This document shows, piece by piece, positions 17,913 to 29,043 of a stretch of 44,380 nt of DNA. Within the stretch, counting starts at the first letter, position 1; every line of letters starts with the position of its first letter. The notes below the pieces were generated by a model. The model saw only the letters and a program-made list of their open reading frames with translations. It did not search any database and had not been told where the DNA came from. Source of the DNA: Gammaproteobacteria bacterium (lineage in GTDB: Bacteria > Pseudomonadota > Gammaproteobacteria > Eutrophobiales > Eutrophobiaceae); NCBI GenBank assembly GCA_016193395.1, contig JACPSH010000006.1:1-44380 (forward strand), read 5' to 3'. The translations under genes were made by a program, and so were the position numbers.

Positions 17913-19238
17913 TTACGCGGACGCCGGATGGGTGGTCGAAGATTCGCGCGCCGAAACGACGCGTTCCGGCGGGAAGTGGCAAGTAAAAGTGCTGCCCCTG
18001 CCCGGCTCGCTGCGGATCTCGAGGGTGCCGTCGTGTCGGGCAAGCACATGCTTGACGATCGCCAGTCCGAGCCCCGTGCCTCCCTTGGCGCGCGAGCGGC
18101 TCTTATCCGCGCGGTAAAAGCGCTCCGTCAGGCGCGAGAGATGCTCGGGGGCGATGCCCTCGCCGTTATCCGACACTTCCAGACGCGCACCCTCGCGGTC
18201 GCCAAACCAGCGAATATCGATGCGGCCGCCGGCCGGCGTGTACTGCACGGCGTTGAAAATAATATTCGAGAAAGCACTGTACAGCTCCGCCTGGCTGCCC
18301 CACAGGGCGAGTTCCGGATCGGCCTTCGTCTCCATCGTCTGCCGGCCGTAGCCCTCCAGCGATGCGGCTTCACGGACGATGGCGGCCAGCATGTCGGCGA
18401 CCCGCACTTGCTCGGTGACGTCCGGCTCCGCCGTGCTTTCCAGGCTGGAGAGCTTCAGCAGGTCCTCGATCAGGCGCTGCATCCTTCCCGCCTGGTTGCG
18501 CATCTCCGTGATGCGCGAAGTCCATTCCTCCGGACAATGTTCGCGATCGCCCTCGAATGCCTCCAGGTAGCCCGAGATCACGGTGAGCGGCGTGCGCAAC
18601 TCGTGCGACGCGTTGGCGATGAAGTCCGAGCGCATCTTGTTCAGCCGCTGCAGCTCGGTAATGTCGCGCGCGACCAGCAGGGCGTGATCGCGGCCATAGA
18701 CCGTGAGCCGCAGTTCGAGCCTGCGGTGCTCATCCTCGGGCGAAACAAGTTCCATGACGCCGGATGTCAGATGCCGCTGGCGCTGGCGCAGAAAATCGCT
18801 GAGGTCGGGATGGCGAATCAGGTTCGCCAGGCGCTGGCCGCCGTCCTGCGGCCAGTTGATGCCCAGGTACTCGGAGGCCTTCCGGTTCGCCCATTCGATC
18901 CGGTCCGGGCGGTTGAGCACGACCACGGCGTCCGGCAGGGCGGATGCGGCGTCCTGGAAGCGCGTCAAAAAACCGGACAGCTTCTCCTCGCGCTGGCGGT
19001 AATTGGACCGCAGGATATGAAACTCGCGCACGAGATCGTTGACGATCCCGGACAGGTCTGGGAGCGCGTCATCGGCGTTGTGACGGATGTAATTTAGGAA
19101 CCCGGACAACGCCCTGGAATACCAGGCCACGAACAGCAGCAGACAGGCGCTCAACAGCAGAAACGGCCGGCCGACGATGAGGCCGATGACCAGCGCAGTG
19201 GCGATGCAGGCGATCAGACGCCAGAGATCGTGGCGCAT
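17913..19238 (-). CDS. phoR: Phosphate regulon sensor histidine kinase PhoR
   Basis: PhoR phosphorylates PhoB when phosphate is scarce. The 441-residue protein starts with two closely spaced membrane helices (about 7-40), then a linker helix, a PAS domain (about 95-195, LPDAVVVLNRPDRIEWANRKA) and the kinase core. The phosphorylated histidine is residue 212 in NASHELRTPLTVISGY. The ATP-binding N box (SNIIFNAVQYTP), G1 (VSDNGEGIAPEH) and G2 (KGGTGLGLAIVKHV) boxes are complete. There is no large periplasmic sensor domain, as usual for PhoR, which is thought to read PstSCAB/PhoU status. It lies 21 bases after phoB. Confidence 0.95.
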   Translation of the reverse strand: MRHDLWRLIACIATALVIGLIVGRPFLLLSACLLLFVAWYSRALSGFLNYIRHNADDALPDLSGIVNDLVREFHILRSNYRQREEKLSGFLTRFQDAASALPDAVVVLNRPDRIEWANRKASEYLGINWPQDGGQRLANLIRHPDLSDFLRQRQRHLTSGVMELVSPEDEHRRLELRLTVYGRDHALLVARDITELQRLNKMRSDFIANASHELRTPLTVISGYLEAFEGDREHCPEEWTSRITEMRNQAGRMQRLIEDLLKLSSLESTAEPDVTEQVRVADMLAAIVREAASLEGYGRQTMETKADPELALWGSQAELYSAFSNIIFNAVQYTPAGGRIDIRWFGDREGARLEVSDNGEGIAPEHLSRLTERFYRADKSRSRAKGGTGLGLAIVKHVLARHDGTLEIRSEPGRGSTFTCHFPPERVVSARESSTTHPASA

Positions 19239-19259
19239 CCTGGTTTTGCCCCGCCGGGC

Positions 19260-19946
19260 TTACTGGCTGGAGAACCGGTAGCCGACACTTCGTACCGTCT
19301 GGATGAAGCGGTCGAAGCCGAACTGCTCGAGCGCCTTGCGCAGGCGCCTGATATGCACGTCCACCGTCCTCTCCTCGACGTAGACATTCTGGCCCCATAC
19401 CTGGTCCAGCAGCTGCGAGCGACTGTAGACGCGCTCCGGATGGGTGATGAAGAAGTGCAGCAGGCGGAATTCCGTGGGGCTGATCTCGACGTTCGCGCCG
19501 TCCGCCGTCACGCGGAAGGTTTCCGGGTCGAGCGACAACCCGCCCGCGGACACGGTGCCCTGGGGCCGATCCTGCGCGCTGCGACGCATGACGGCCCGGA
19601 TGCGGGCCAGCAGCTCTTTGGAAGAGAACGGCTTGGTGATGTAATCGTCCGCGCCGGTATCAAGCCCGCGGACCTTATCCGTTTCCTCGCCGCGGGCGGT
19701 CAGGATGATGATGGGGATGTCGCGCGTTTCCGGGTCGTTGCGCACCCGCCGCGCGTAATCGACGCCGCTCATGCCGGGCAGCATCCAGTCGAGCAGGATC
19801 AGGTCGGGCTTCTGCCGCTCGATCAGGGGCCGGGCCTGATCGACGTCGGCGGCTTCCTGGAATTCGAAGCCCTCCTTCATGAGCGTATAGCCCAGCATTT
19901 CGCGAATCGCCGCTTCATCCTCGATGATGAGGATTCTTCCCTTCAT
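19260..19946 (-). CDS. phoB: Phosphate regulon response regulator PhoB
   Basis: PhoB is the DNA-binding activator of phosphate-starvation genes. The 228-residue protein has an N-terminal receiver domain ([11 protein letters not shown]; phosphorylated Asp53 in [10 protein letters not shown]; the conserved lysine in [16 protein letters not shown]) and a C-terminal winged-helix domain (LSPTEFRLL-like segment [20 protein letters not shown] and [16 protein letters not shown]). The ATG at 19946 gives the usual family start; in-frame codons at 19973 and 19997 are alternatives because no start has a clear ribosome-binding site. It forms an operon with phoR and is divergent from the phosphate-porin-like gene. 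Confidence 0.95.
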   Translation of the reverse strand: MKGRILIIEDEAAIREMLGYTLMKEGFEFQEAADVDQARPLIERQKPDLILLDWMLPGMSGVDYARRVRNDPETRDIPIIILTARGEETDKVRGLDTGADDYITKPFSSKELLARIRAVMRRSAQDRPQGTVSAGGLSLDPETFRVTADGANVEISPTEFRLLHFFITHPERVYSRSQLLDQVWGQNVYVEERTVDVHIRRLRKALEQFGFDRFIQTVRSVGYRFSSQ

Positions 19947-20106
19947 CGAGTCAGTGGTCGGAGCCGTAAACATGGTGGACCATTGGACAGGGTGCATATT
20001 ACAAGGTCATGACGGCATTCGTAAGTGTAATCCCGGCCGGCGCCTGCACGCACTTCCAGCGCCGGTCATCAGTACCCGTCACGCGGCCGTAACAATCTCT
20101 TAACCA

Positions 20107-20130
20107 CGCCGTCACTGAGCAGTCATGGCG
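20107..20130 (+). promoter_or_regulatory. Candidate Pho box before the porin gene
   Basis: CCGTCACTGAGCAGTCATGG contains two GTCA-type half-sites 11 bases apart, as in Pho boxes, about 120 bases before the porin GTG. A weak -10-like TCTAAG lies about 20 bases further on. The rest of the 303-base gap between phoB and the porin holds no gene that I can see. The match is weaker than at pstS. Confidence 0.35.
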
Positions 20131-20249
20131 CCTTAATGGGCAGCCTCTAAGTTCCCGCACTGCATGAATGTGCAGAGCCTCACCAAGGGGAGGAGTAGCA
20201 TCCTTGAAAATCCACACGAATTCGCGAGAGACGCTTAAGGAGAACTGCC

Positions 20250-21568
20250 GTGTATAGCACGACGACACTTCGGACGCTGTTTGGGGGTTTGGTTTTGGCC
20301 TGGGCCGCCGCGCTGTCCGCGCCGGCCTTTGCCGTCAATGATGCGATGATGGACCTGCTCAAAATCCTGCGCGACAAGGGTAGTCTCACCGCGGAGGAAT
20401 ACGAGCTGCTCGTCGCCGCCTCCAAGGCCGATGCCGAGCACGTCACTGGACTCTGATCGGCCGCGTGATGGCGGACTACATCTTCACGAATGCGGACGAA
20501 ACCGAGCTGGAAAGCGGCGGTGAGCTGCGCCGCGCGCGCCTCGGCGTCGAAGCCCGGCTCTGGGAACACTGGGTGGGCAAGCTCGAAGTGGACCACGACG
20601 AGGACGAGCTCAGCGTCAAGGGCGCTTACGTGGGGTATGAAAGCAAGTGGAGCGGGGGCAAGTGGTGGCTCCGGTGGGGACAGCATCACGTGCCCTTCGG
20701 GTTCGCGACCCTTTCCAGCTCGAAGCACATGACCTTCATGAACCGCCCGATCTATTCGGATAACGAGATCGAGCCGGCCCGCCAGATGGGCGTCGCCGGA
20801 TTCATGAACGGGGAGCGCTGGACGGCGCACGTCGGCGCGTTCACCTCCAACCTCGATGAACCCGAGGACTGCTTCTTCGGCGCCGAGAATGACAGCGCAG
20901 GGGAATGCGACCAGGAATTTGCATTCGGCGCCAGGGTCACCGGAACACCGTTCATGCGGGACAAGACGCACCTCATGCATGTCGGCGCCGGCATTCTCTA
21001 CAAGAACCCCAATGGCGGGACGATAGACATGGATCAGCGCGACGCCGTCATCCACATCATCGACAGCAAGAACCTGAACGCGGACTTCAAGGGCACCGCT
21101 GACGATGCCTTCGCGTACAACCTGGAACTCGGCGGCGTCTGGGGACCCGCCCATGCGTTGGCGCAATACGTCAACATGGACGTCAGCCGCGAGGATCCGG
21201 CGCTGGACGACGTCACGCTGCAGGCCTGGTCCGTCGACGTGGGGTACTTCCTCACGGGTGAAGCCAAGAATTACGACGCAGGCAAGGCCCAGTGGGGCAG
21301 CATCAAGCCCAAGGGCATCGTCGGCAAGGGCGGCGTCGGCGCCTGGGAAGTTGCGGTCCGCTACGAGGAGGCCGATTACAACGACTTCGACGAGGCCTTC
21401 ATCGGCGGCGAGATGCACCTCCTGACCGTGGGTCTCAACTGGTACGTCAACAACACCATGCGTTTCATGGCGAATTACGTCGATACGCTCGATTACAACG
21501 AGCCCGGCAGCGGCGACGACGGCGACGAGCCGAGCGCGTTCATGATGCGCGGCCAGATCTACTGGTAA
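20250..21568 (+). pseudogene. OprP/OprO-type porin gene, broken by a one-base frameshift
   Basis: The first frame (20250-20456) starts at GTG with a TAAGGAG ribosome-binding site and encodes a signal peptide ending SAPAFA plus a short helical linker with EEYELLVAASKADAEHV. It then hits a stop. The second frame carries the rest: an entry reading WTLIGRVMADYIF, alternating beta-strand segments (GGELRRARLGVEARLWEHW, WWLRWGQHHVPFGF, YFLTGEAKNYDAGKAQWG), and the C-terminal aromatic GQIYW of outer-membrane barrels. The frames join if one base is missing near 20441-20450. The family (OprP/OprO phosphate or polyphosphate porins) fits the neighbouring phoB. The shift may be a real mutation or a sequencing error, since the barrel is otherwise intact. 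Confidence 0.8.
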
Positions 21569-21625
21569 TTCCTCCGGATCGGCAGCGCCCGGATCCCCCC
21601 GGGCGCACCGCTTCCTCCCCTCACC

Positions 21626-21651
21626 AGCCCCACCTATGGCGGGGCTTTTTT
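21626..21651 (+). terminator. Rho-independent terminator after the porin gene
   Basis: AGCCCC and GGGGCT pair around a short centre, followed by a run of six T residues, 58 bases after the porin stop. The CC/GG bases inside may extend the stem. Confidence 0.8.
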
Positions 21652-21758
21652 GTCACTCTTTGCGGGTATATTCCTTCCGCGCCGGGGCGCGCGTAGTATT
21701 TCCGCGTGGCCCCGTGCCACAGGGATCTAAGGGATTCACCACTCGCTAAGGAGGCAAT

Positions 21759-22028
21759 ATGGATATCCTGAGGAAACTCGTCTTTGTTCTGCTGTTTGCT
21801 CTTCCCGGCCTGCTGTACGCGGCCCAGCCCATCAACATCAACACCGCGGACAAGGAAACGCTGATGAGCGTGAACGGCATCGGCGAGAAACGCGCGGAGG
21901 CGATCATCGCCTACCGGGAACAGCATGGTCCGTTCCAGTCCATCGAGCAGCTGCTCGAAGTTCAGGGCGTGGGGCCGGCGATTCTCGACCAGAACCGTGA
22001 AAACCTGACGGTGAAAAGCGAACAGTAG
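21759..22028 (+). CDS. ComEA-like secreted helix-hairpin-helix protein
   Basis: An 89-residue protein with a signal peptide (residues 1-21, LLFALPGLLYAA) followed by a single helix-hairpin-helix unit: ININTADKETLMSVNGIGEKRAEAIIAYREQHGPF and then LLEVQGVGPAILDQNRENL. This is the C-terminal DNA-binding part of ComEA, the periplasmic receptor for DNA in natural transformation; stand-alone copies are common in Gammaproteobacteria. A strong AAGGAGG ribosome-binding sequence precedes the ATG. It stands alone between two terminators, with no competence genes beside it, so a role in DNA uptake is only inferred. Uptake ability would be relevant to the integron in the same window. Confidence 0.88.
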   Translation: MDILRKLVFVLLFALPGLLYAAQPININTADKETLMSVNGIGEKRAEAIIAYREQHGPFQSIEQLLEVQGVGPAILDQNRENLTVKSEQ

Positions 22029-22060
22029 AACGTCCCGCGACTTCCCTGAATCCCTGGGGA

Positions 22061-22094
22061 CGGGCCGCGCCGGATCGGCGCGGCCCGTTTTTTT
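22061..22094 (+). terminator. Strong rho-independent terminator after the ComEA-like gene
   Basis: CGGGCCGCGCC-GGAT-CGGCGCGGCCCG is an 11-pair GC-rich hairpin (one G/C offset) followed directly by seven T residues, 32 bases past the stop codon. Confidence 0.9.
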
Positions 22095-22110
22095 GCCCGG
22101 ACGCATCGGG

Positions 22111-24783
<2,673 letters not shown>

Positions 24784-24790
24784 AAGGAAG

Positions 24791-24817
24791 AATTTAGAAT
24801 ATTCCATATTCTAAATT
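24791..24817. repeat. AT-rich perfect hairpin between leuS and lptE
   Basis: AATTTAGAATA and its exact reverse complement TATTCTAAATT flank a five-base loop, eight bases after the leuS stop. It contrasts sharply with the GC-rich genes on both sides. A related hairpin sits between holA and proA. It may be a processing or attenuation site, or the remnant of a small repeat. Confidence 0.6.
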
Positions 24818-24844
24818 CTATCTGCTACCGGTATTCTGCCCCCC

Positions 24845-25351
24845 ATGTCTCAACGCGCCTTCCTCGCACTCCTTGTCTGCCTGGCACTCTCCGCCTGCGG
24901 TTTCCACCTGCGCGATGCGCGCTCCGGCGCCGCGGAGATCGGGGCTGACACGATTTACGTGGAGGAAGACGGCGCCGACAATCTCGCCGAGGCGGTCCGA
25001 TTACGGCTGCGGAACGCGGGCGTGAGCACCACAGCATCGGCGCAGGAGGCGCAGTTCGTGATCCTGCTCTCCAGGGAAAGCTTCCGTCGCGACGTGCTCA
25101 GCGTCTCGCCCAGGACCGGGAAGGTGGAGGAATACCAGGTGACCCTGTCCGCGCGGCTGTCCTTGAGCGAAGCGGGCGGCGAAAAGCTGCTGGAGAACGA
25201 CCCCCTGTCGCTGGTGCGCGATTTCACCTTCGATCAGAACGAAGTGCTCGGCAAGTTCAGCGAGGAAGAGACATTGCGCGACGAATTGACACGTGACGCC
25301 GCGGAACAGGTGCTGCGCCGGGTCGGCGCCGTGCTGGCCCAGCACAAGTAG
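24845..25351 (+). CDS. lptE: LPS-assembly lipoprotein LptE
   Basis: LptE plugs the LptD barrel that inserts lipopolysaccharide into the outer membrane. The 168-residue precursor has a lipoprotein signal with lipobox LSAC (cysteine at residue 18), then GFHLRDARSG, the typical start of mature LptE. The rest shows the alternating strand-helix layout of the family (FVILLSRESFRRDVLSVS; VEEYQVTLSARLSL; LVRDFTFDQNEVLGKFSEEETLRDELTRDAAEQVLRRV). Its place between leuS and holA is the standard gammaproteobacterial arrangement and strengthens the call. Confidence 0.94.
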   Translation: MSQRAFLALLVCLALSACGFHLRDARSGAAEIGADTIYVEEDGADNLAEAVRLRLRNAGVSTTASAQEAQFVILLSRESFRRDVLSVSPRTGKVEEYQVTLSARLSLSEAGGEKLLENDPLSLVRDFTFDQNEVLGKFSEEETLRDELTRDAAEQVLRRVGAVLAQHK

Positions 25352-25375
25352 ACGCGCCGTCCGCAGTCCGGCGCC

Positions 25376-26371
25376 ATGCGCCTGAAACCCGAACAGCTCC
25401 ACCTCAACCTGAAGCAGGGTCGCCTCGCGCCGGTGTACTGCATCAGCGGCGACGAGCCGCTGCAGATCCTGGAAATCGCCGACGAAGTGCGCCGGCACGC
25501 GCGCCGGCTCGGCTACGAGGAGCGCGCGGTGCTGGACGTGGAACGGGACTTCGACTGGAACCGGCTGCGTCAGGCGGCCGCGGAGATGTCCCTGTTCTCC
25601 ACGCGCAAGGTCATCGATTTGCGTCTTGGCCACTACTCACCTGGCAACGAAGGGTCGGAGGTCCTGGCCGAATTCTGCGCCAGACCCAATCCCGAAAACC
25701 TGCTGCTCATCACCAGCGACCGGCTCGACAAGCAGAAGACGAATACAAAGTGGTACAAGGCCATCGACAAAGCCGGCGCGACGGTGCAGATCCGCGAGAT
25801 CAAGGCCGCTGAGCTGCCGAGCTGGATCGCGGAACGGCTGAAGCGCCACAACAAGAGTATCGTCCAGGAGGCGGCGGAGCTGCTGGCTGATCGGATCGAG
25901 GGAAACCTGCTGGCCGCCGCGCAGGAAGTGGAGAAACTGGCGCTGCTCGCGCCCGGCCCCGTCATCGGCTTGCAGGAGGTCATGCACAGCGTCGGCGACG
26001 ACGCGCGTTACGGCGCTTTCACCCTGATCGGATCGGCGCTGGAGGGCGACGCCGGCCGCGTCGCGCGCATTCTGCGCGGCATTCGCGAGGAGGGCGAAGC
26101 GGTCGTGGCCGTGCTGGGCGCAGTGACCTGGCAGCTGCGACAATTGTCCAGCATCGCCACGGACGTTGCAGCCGGCATGTCGATCGACACGGCACTGGGG
26201 CGGCACCACGTGCATCCGGACAGCCTGGCGCCGGTGGGCGCGGCACTACGGCGGATGCGCCGTCCGCATATCGCCTCCGCGTTGCGCCAGAGCGCCATGA
26301 TCGAACGCGCTGCGAAGGGCGCGCTGGCAGCAGACTCCGGGGCTCGCTACGTAAAGACAGCGGGAATATAG
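25376..26371 (+). CDS. holA: DNA polymerase III delta subunit
   Basis: HolA opens the sliding clamp as part of the clamp loader. The 331-residue protein matches the family in length and in motifs: YCISGDEPLQILEIADEVRR at the N-terminus, FSTRKVIDLRLG, NLLLITSDRLDKQKTNTKWYKAIDKAGATVQI, and AELLADRIEGNLLAAAQEVEKLALL. The C-terminal collar domain includes GDDARYGAFTLIGSALEGD and VTWQLRQLSSIA. It begins 24 bases after lptE and is probably co-transcribed with leuS and lptE. Confidence 0.95.
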   Translation: MRLKPEQLHLNLKQGRLAPVYCISGDEPLQILEIADEVRRHARRLGYEERAVLDVERDFDWNRLRQAAAEMSLFSTRKVIDLRLGHYSPGNEGSEVLAEFCARPNPENLLLITSDRLDKQKTNTKWYKAIDKAGATVQIREIKAAELPSWIAERLKRHNKSIVQEAAELLADRIEGNLLAAAQEVEKLALLAPGPVIGLQEVMHSVGDDARYGAFTLIGSALEGDAGRVARILRGIREEGEAVVAVLGAVTWQLRQLSSIATDVAAGMSIDTALGRHHVHPDSLAPVGAALRRMRRPHIASALRQSAMIERAAKGALAADSGARYVKTAGI

Positions 26372-26386
26372 AATTTATTCTATATT
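26365..26386. repeat. AT-rich perfect palindrome between holA and proA
   Basis: AATATAGAAT and its exact reverse complement ATTCTATATT are separated by TT; the first arm overlaps the holA stop codon. A further partial copy of the arm (ATATTCTGAATT) follows at once. The base composition and the TAGAATA core recall the leuS-lptE hairpin at 24791-24817. Confidence 0.6.
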
Positions 26387-26410
26387 CGATATTCTGAATT
26401 CCGGCTGCCC

Positions 26411-27667
26411 ATGAATATCAAGTCATACATGCATGACGTCGGCAAGCGCGCCCGCGGCGCGGCGCGGTTGATGGCCTGTGCCTGCACCCAGGCGAAGAAC
26501 AATGCGCTCACCGGGATCGCCGCGCTGATCGAGGCGCGACAGGGCGAGCTGCTCAAGGCAAACGCCGCGGATCTGCAATCCGGGCGCATGGACCGGCTGG
26601 ACGCGGCGCTGCTCGAACGCCTGGAGCTCACGCCGGCGCGCGTCAAGGCGATGGCGGACGGGCTGCGCGAAATCGCCGCCCTGGCCGATCCTATCGGTGA
26701 AGTGTCCGAGTTGCGCTTCCGCCCGTCCGGCATACAAGTCGGCAGGATGCGCGTGCCGCTGGGCGTGGTCGGCATCATTTACGAATCGCGCCCGAACGTC
26801 ACAGCGGATGCCGCCGGTCTCTGCCTGAAGTCGGGCAACGCCGCGATCCTGCGCGGCGGGTCCGAGGCCGTGCAGTCGAACCTCGCGATCGCGGCCTGCG
26901 TCCGCGAAGGCCTGCGCCAGGCCGGTCTGCCGCAGGACGCCGTGCAGGTGATCGAGACCGCCGACCGCGCGGCGGTCGGCGAGCTGCTCGGCATGCCCGA
27001 ATACGTGGACGTGATCGTGCCGCGCGGCGGCAAGGGACTCATAGAGCGCGTGAGCCGCGAGGCGCGCATGCCTGTGATCAAACACCTGGACGGGATATGC
27101 CACGTCTATATCGACGACCGCGCCGATCTCGACAAAGCCGTGAAGGTCGCGTTCAACGCCAAGACTCAGCGCTACGGCACCTGCAACACCATGGAGTGCC
27201 TGCTGGTCGCGGAGGACGTGGCCAGACCGGTACTGGATCGGCTTGGCCCCATGTTCGATGAGGCCGGCGTCGAGATCCGCGGCTGCGAAAAATCCTGCGC
27301 GATCCTGCCGGGCATCAAGGCCGCGACCGAGCAGGATTACCGGACCGAGTATCTTGCCCCGATCATGTCCCTGCGCATCGTGACCGGCCTGGATGAGGCC
27401 ATGGACCACATCGCGCGGTACGGATCGCAGCACACGGACGCCATCATCACGGAGGACGTCAGCCGCGCGCGGCGTTTCCTGCGCGAGGTGGATTCGAGCT
27501 CGGTCATGGTGAATGCCTCAACGCGCTTTGCCGACGGCTTCGAATACGGGCTCGGCGCGGAGGTCGGGATCAGCACGGACAAGTTCCATGCGCGCGGCCC
27601 GGTAGGGCTGGAAGGACTGACCTCACAGAAGTACATCGTCATCGGCGACGGAAACATAAGGAAGTGA
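26411..27667 (+). CDS. proA: Gamma-glutamyl phosphate reductase
   Basis: ProA reduces gamma-glutamyl phosphate to glutamate semialdehyde in proline synthesis, using NADPH. The 418-residue protein has the aldehyde-dehydrogenase fold with [29 protein letters not shown]-type segment [18 protein letters not shown], and the catalytic Cys258 in [18 protein letters not shown]. The C-terminus [19 protein letters not shown] is characteristic. ProB is not in the window. The gene follows holA by 40 bases and precedes nadD. Confidence 0.97.
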   Translation: MNIKSYMHDVGKRARGAARLMACACTQAKNNALTGIAALIEARQGELLKANAADLQSGRMDRLDAALLERLELTPARVKAMADGLREIAALADPIGEVSELRFRPSGIQVGRMRVPLGVVGIIYESRPNVTADAAGLCLKSGNAAILRGGSEAVQSNLAIAACVREGLRQAGLPQDAVQVIETADRAAVGELLGMPEYVDVIVPRGGKGLIERVSREARMPVIKHLDGICHVYIDDRADLDKAVKVAFNAKTQRYGTCNTMECLLVAEDVARPVLDRLGPMFDEAGVEIRGCEKSCAILPGIKAATEQDYRTEYLAPIMSLRIVTGLDEAMDHIARYGSQHTDAIITEDVSRARRFLREVDSSSVMVNASTRFADGFEYGLGAEVGISTDKFHARGPVGLEGLTSQKYIVIGDGNIRK

Positions 27668-27768
27668 AAAGTCAAAAGTTAAAAGTGCAAAGAAAGATGT
27701 GGTTGTCGGCACGTCCCTTCCACTTTCACATTCCTGCTTTTCACTTTTCACTTTTCACTTTTCACTCC
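27664..27768. repeat. GTGAAAA heptad repeats forming an imperfect long hairpin (proA-nadD gap)
   Basis: Right after the proA stop, GTGAAAAGTCAAAAGTTAAA continues in a degenerate seven-base pattern. About 50 bases on, CTTTTCA is repeated four times in tandem (27738-27767), the inverted counterpart, with only a few mismatches between the arms. The transcript could fold into a long U/A-rich hairpin ahead of nadD. It is the third low-GC inverted structure in the leuS-nadD cluster. Confidence 0.65.
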
Positions 27769-27779
27769 AGATTGGACTG

Positions 27780-28424
27780 ATGTCGAGTCCTATCGGCATC
27801 CTCGGTGGCACCTTCGATCCCGTACACCACGGCCACCTCCGGCTCGCCATCGAGTGCCTGGATACGCTCGACCTGGCCGAAGTGCGGCTGATCCCCGTGG
27901 ACACGCCTCCGCACCGTGAGGCGCCCGCGGCAAGCCCGACGCAGCGCCTGAAGATGGTGCAACTGGCCGTGGAGGGGACGAATGGGTTAGTGGCCGATGA
28001 CCGCGAGGTGCGCCGCAAGGGCGTGTCCTATACGGTGGATACCGCGCGCTCGCTGCGGGGCGAATTCGGCCCCCGGCCGCTGGCGCTGGTCATGGGAATG
28101 GATGCCTTCCAGTTACTGCACACCTGGCGCCAGTGGACAGCGCTGCTCGACTATGTCCATATTATCGTCGTGAACAGGCCTGGGAGCCCGGTCGAATTCG
28201 AGAATCGCGAAGTTGCCGACCTGTTTGCCGCACGCTCCGTACCTTCCTTTGCCGGCATCGCCGCGCAGCCGTCCGGCGCGATCCTCAAGGTGGACATCCC
28301 GCTGCTCGATATCTCCGCCGCGCGCATCCGCGGACTGATCGGCACGGGCCGTGATCCCCGCTTCCTCCTGCCGCCGCCCGTGCTCGATTACATCCGCCGG
28401 GAGGGTTTATACCAAAACCAATGA
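27780..28424 (+). CDS. nadD: Nicotinate-nucleotide adenylyltransferase
   Basis: NadD makes deamido-NAD from nicotinate mononucleotide and ATP. The 214-residue protein shows the nucleotidyltransferase motif GILGGTFDPVHHGHLRLAIE with the HxGH signature, then VDTPPHREAPAASPTQRLKM, the phosphate-binding SYTVDTARSLRGEFG, and the late ISAARIRGLIGTGRDPRFLLP motif equivalent to ISSTxIR. The ATG at 27780 gives the conserved start; the longer in-frame opening comes from the repeat DNA upstream. It overlaps rsfS by four bases. Confidence 0.95.
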   Translation: MSSPIGILGGTFDPVHHGHLRLAIECLDTLDLAEVRLIPVDTPPHREAPAASPTQRLKMVQLAVEGTNGLVADDREVRRKGVSYTVDTARSLRGEFGPRPLALVMGMDAFQLLHTWRQWTALLDYVHIIVVNRPGSPVEFENREVADLFAARSVPSFAGIAAQPSGAILKVDIPLLDISAARIRGLIGTGRDPRFLLPPPVLDYIRREGLYQNQ

Positions 28425-28768
28425 CCGCGGAGGCCCTGGGCGTGGAACTGGTATCGGCCCTGGACACCATGAAGGCGATGGACATCCGCAGCCTCGATGT
28501 CCGCGGCCTGACCTCGATCACCGATTTCATGATCATCGCGAGCGGGCGCTCCGACCGGCAGGTGCGGGCGCTGGCGCAGAAGGCGCTCGAATGCGCGCGC
28601 CAGTTCAAGGTGCCGGTGCTCGGAACGGAAGGCGAGCGCGAGGGCGAGTGGGTCCTGATCGACCTCGGCGATGTCATCGTCCATCTCATGCACCCGGAGA
28701 CGCGCGCCTACTATCAGCTCGAGAAGCTCTGGTCGGTCGGCGATCGCCGGGCCTCCAAGGCCCCTTGA
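28421..28768 (+). CDS. rsfS: Ribosomal silencing factor RsfS
   Basis: RsfS binds ribosomal protein uL14 and blocks subunit joining when nutrients are short. The 115-residue protein contains the family core: ALDTMKAMDIRSLDVRGLTSITDFMIIASGRSDRQVRALA, EGEREGEWVLIDLGDVIVHLMHPETRAYYQLEKLW. The ATG overlaps the nadD stop as ATGA. rsfS is usually followed directly by rlmH; here a composite repeat of about 270 bases has come between them. Confidence 0.96.
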   Translation: MTAEALGVELVSALDTMKAMDIRSLDVRGLTSITDFMIIASGRSDRQVRALAQKALECARQFKVPVLGTEGEREGEWVLIDLGDVIVHLMHPETRAYYQLEKLWSVGDRRASKAP

Positions 28769-28774
28769 AAGGTT

Positions 28775-29041
28775 GATGCAAAAGTCCATCCATGCACTTT
28801 TGCATCTTGCGTCAAGCAAAGCAGAGCTTCGGCCTCGCTCCGTTTATCAAGCACTTGCGTGCTTGATAAACGATGCGTCCCGTCCGACCGCCAGGGATGG
28901 CGGAAGTGCAGATTTCGCAGGAGCAGCAAATCTGCCGACCGCCTGGGATGGCGGAAGTGCAGATTTCGCAGGAGCAGGAAATCTGCCGCAGGGCGCCACA
29001 GGCTGATGCGAAACGGAGTATTGCATCAGCCTGCTGCCCGC
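28775..29041 (+). repeat. Composite hairpin element, copy 2 (rsfS-rlmH gap)
   Basis: This is the inverted counterpart of 10840-11053, with the same hairpins in the same order: GATGCAAAAGT...ACTTTTGCATC (28775-28806), a perfect 12-pair TTTATCAAGCAC...GTGCTTGATAAA hairpin (28843-28870), CCGCCA-GGGA-TGGCGG, GCAGATTT...AAATCTGC, and a terminal GATGCGAAAC...TATTGCATC. A 51-base module (28886-28936) is duplicated in tandem at 28937-28987 with two mismatches. The open frame starting ATG at 28776 stays open through the duplication (to 29006) because 51 is a multiple of three. The right end lies two bases before the rlmH start. Confidence 0.85.
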
Positions 29042-29043
29042 GC

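Noticed and set aside
27738-27767. CTTTTCA tandem repeats as a phase-variable coding repeat
   Set aside because: They lie before the nadD start and outside any supported gene; no frame change would affect nadD.
28886-28987. CRISPR-like repeats
   Set aside because: Only two adjacent units with no spacers; it is a tandem duplication inside a hairpin element.
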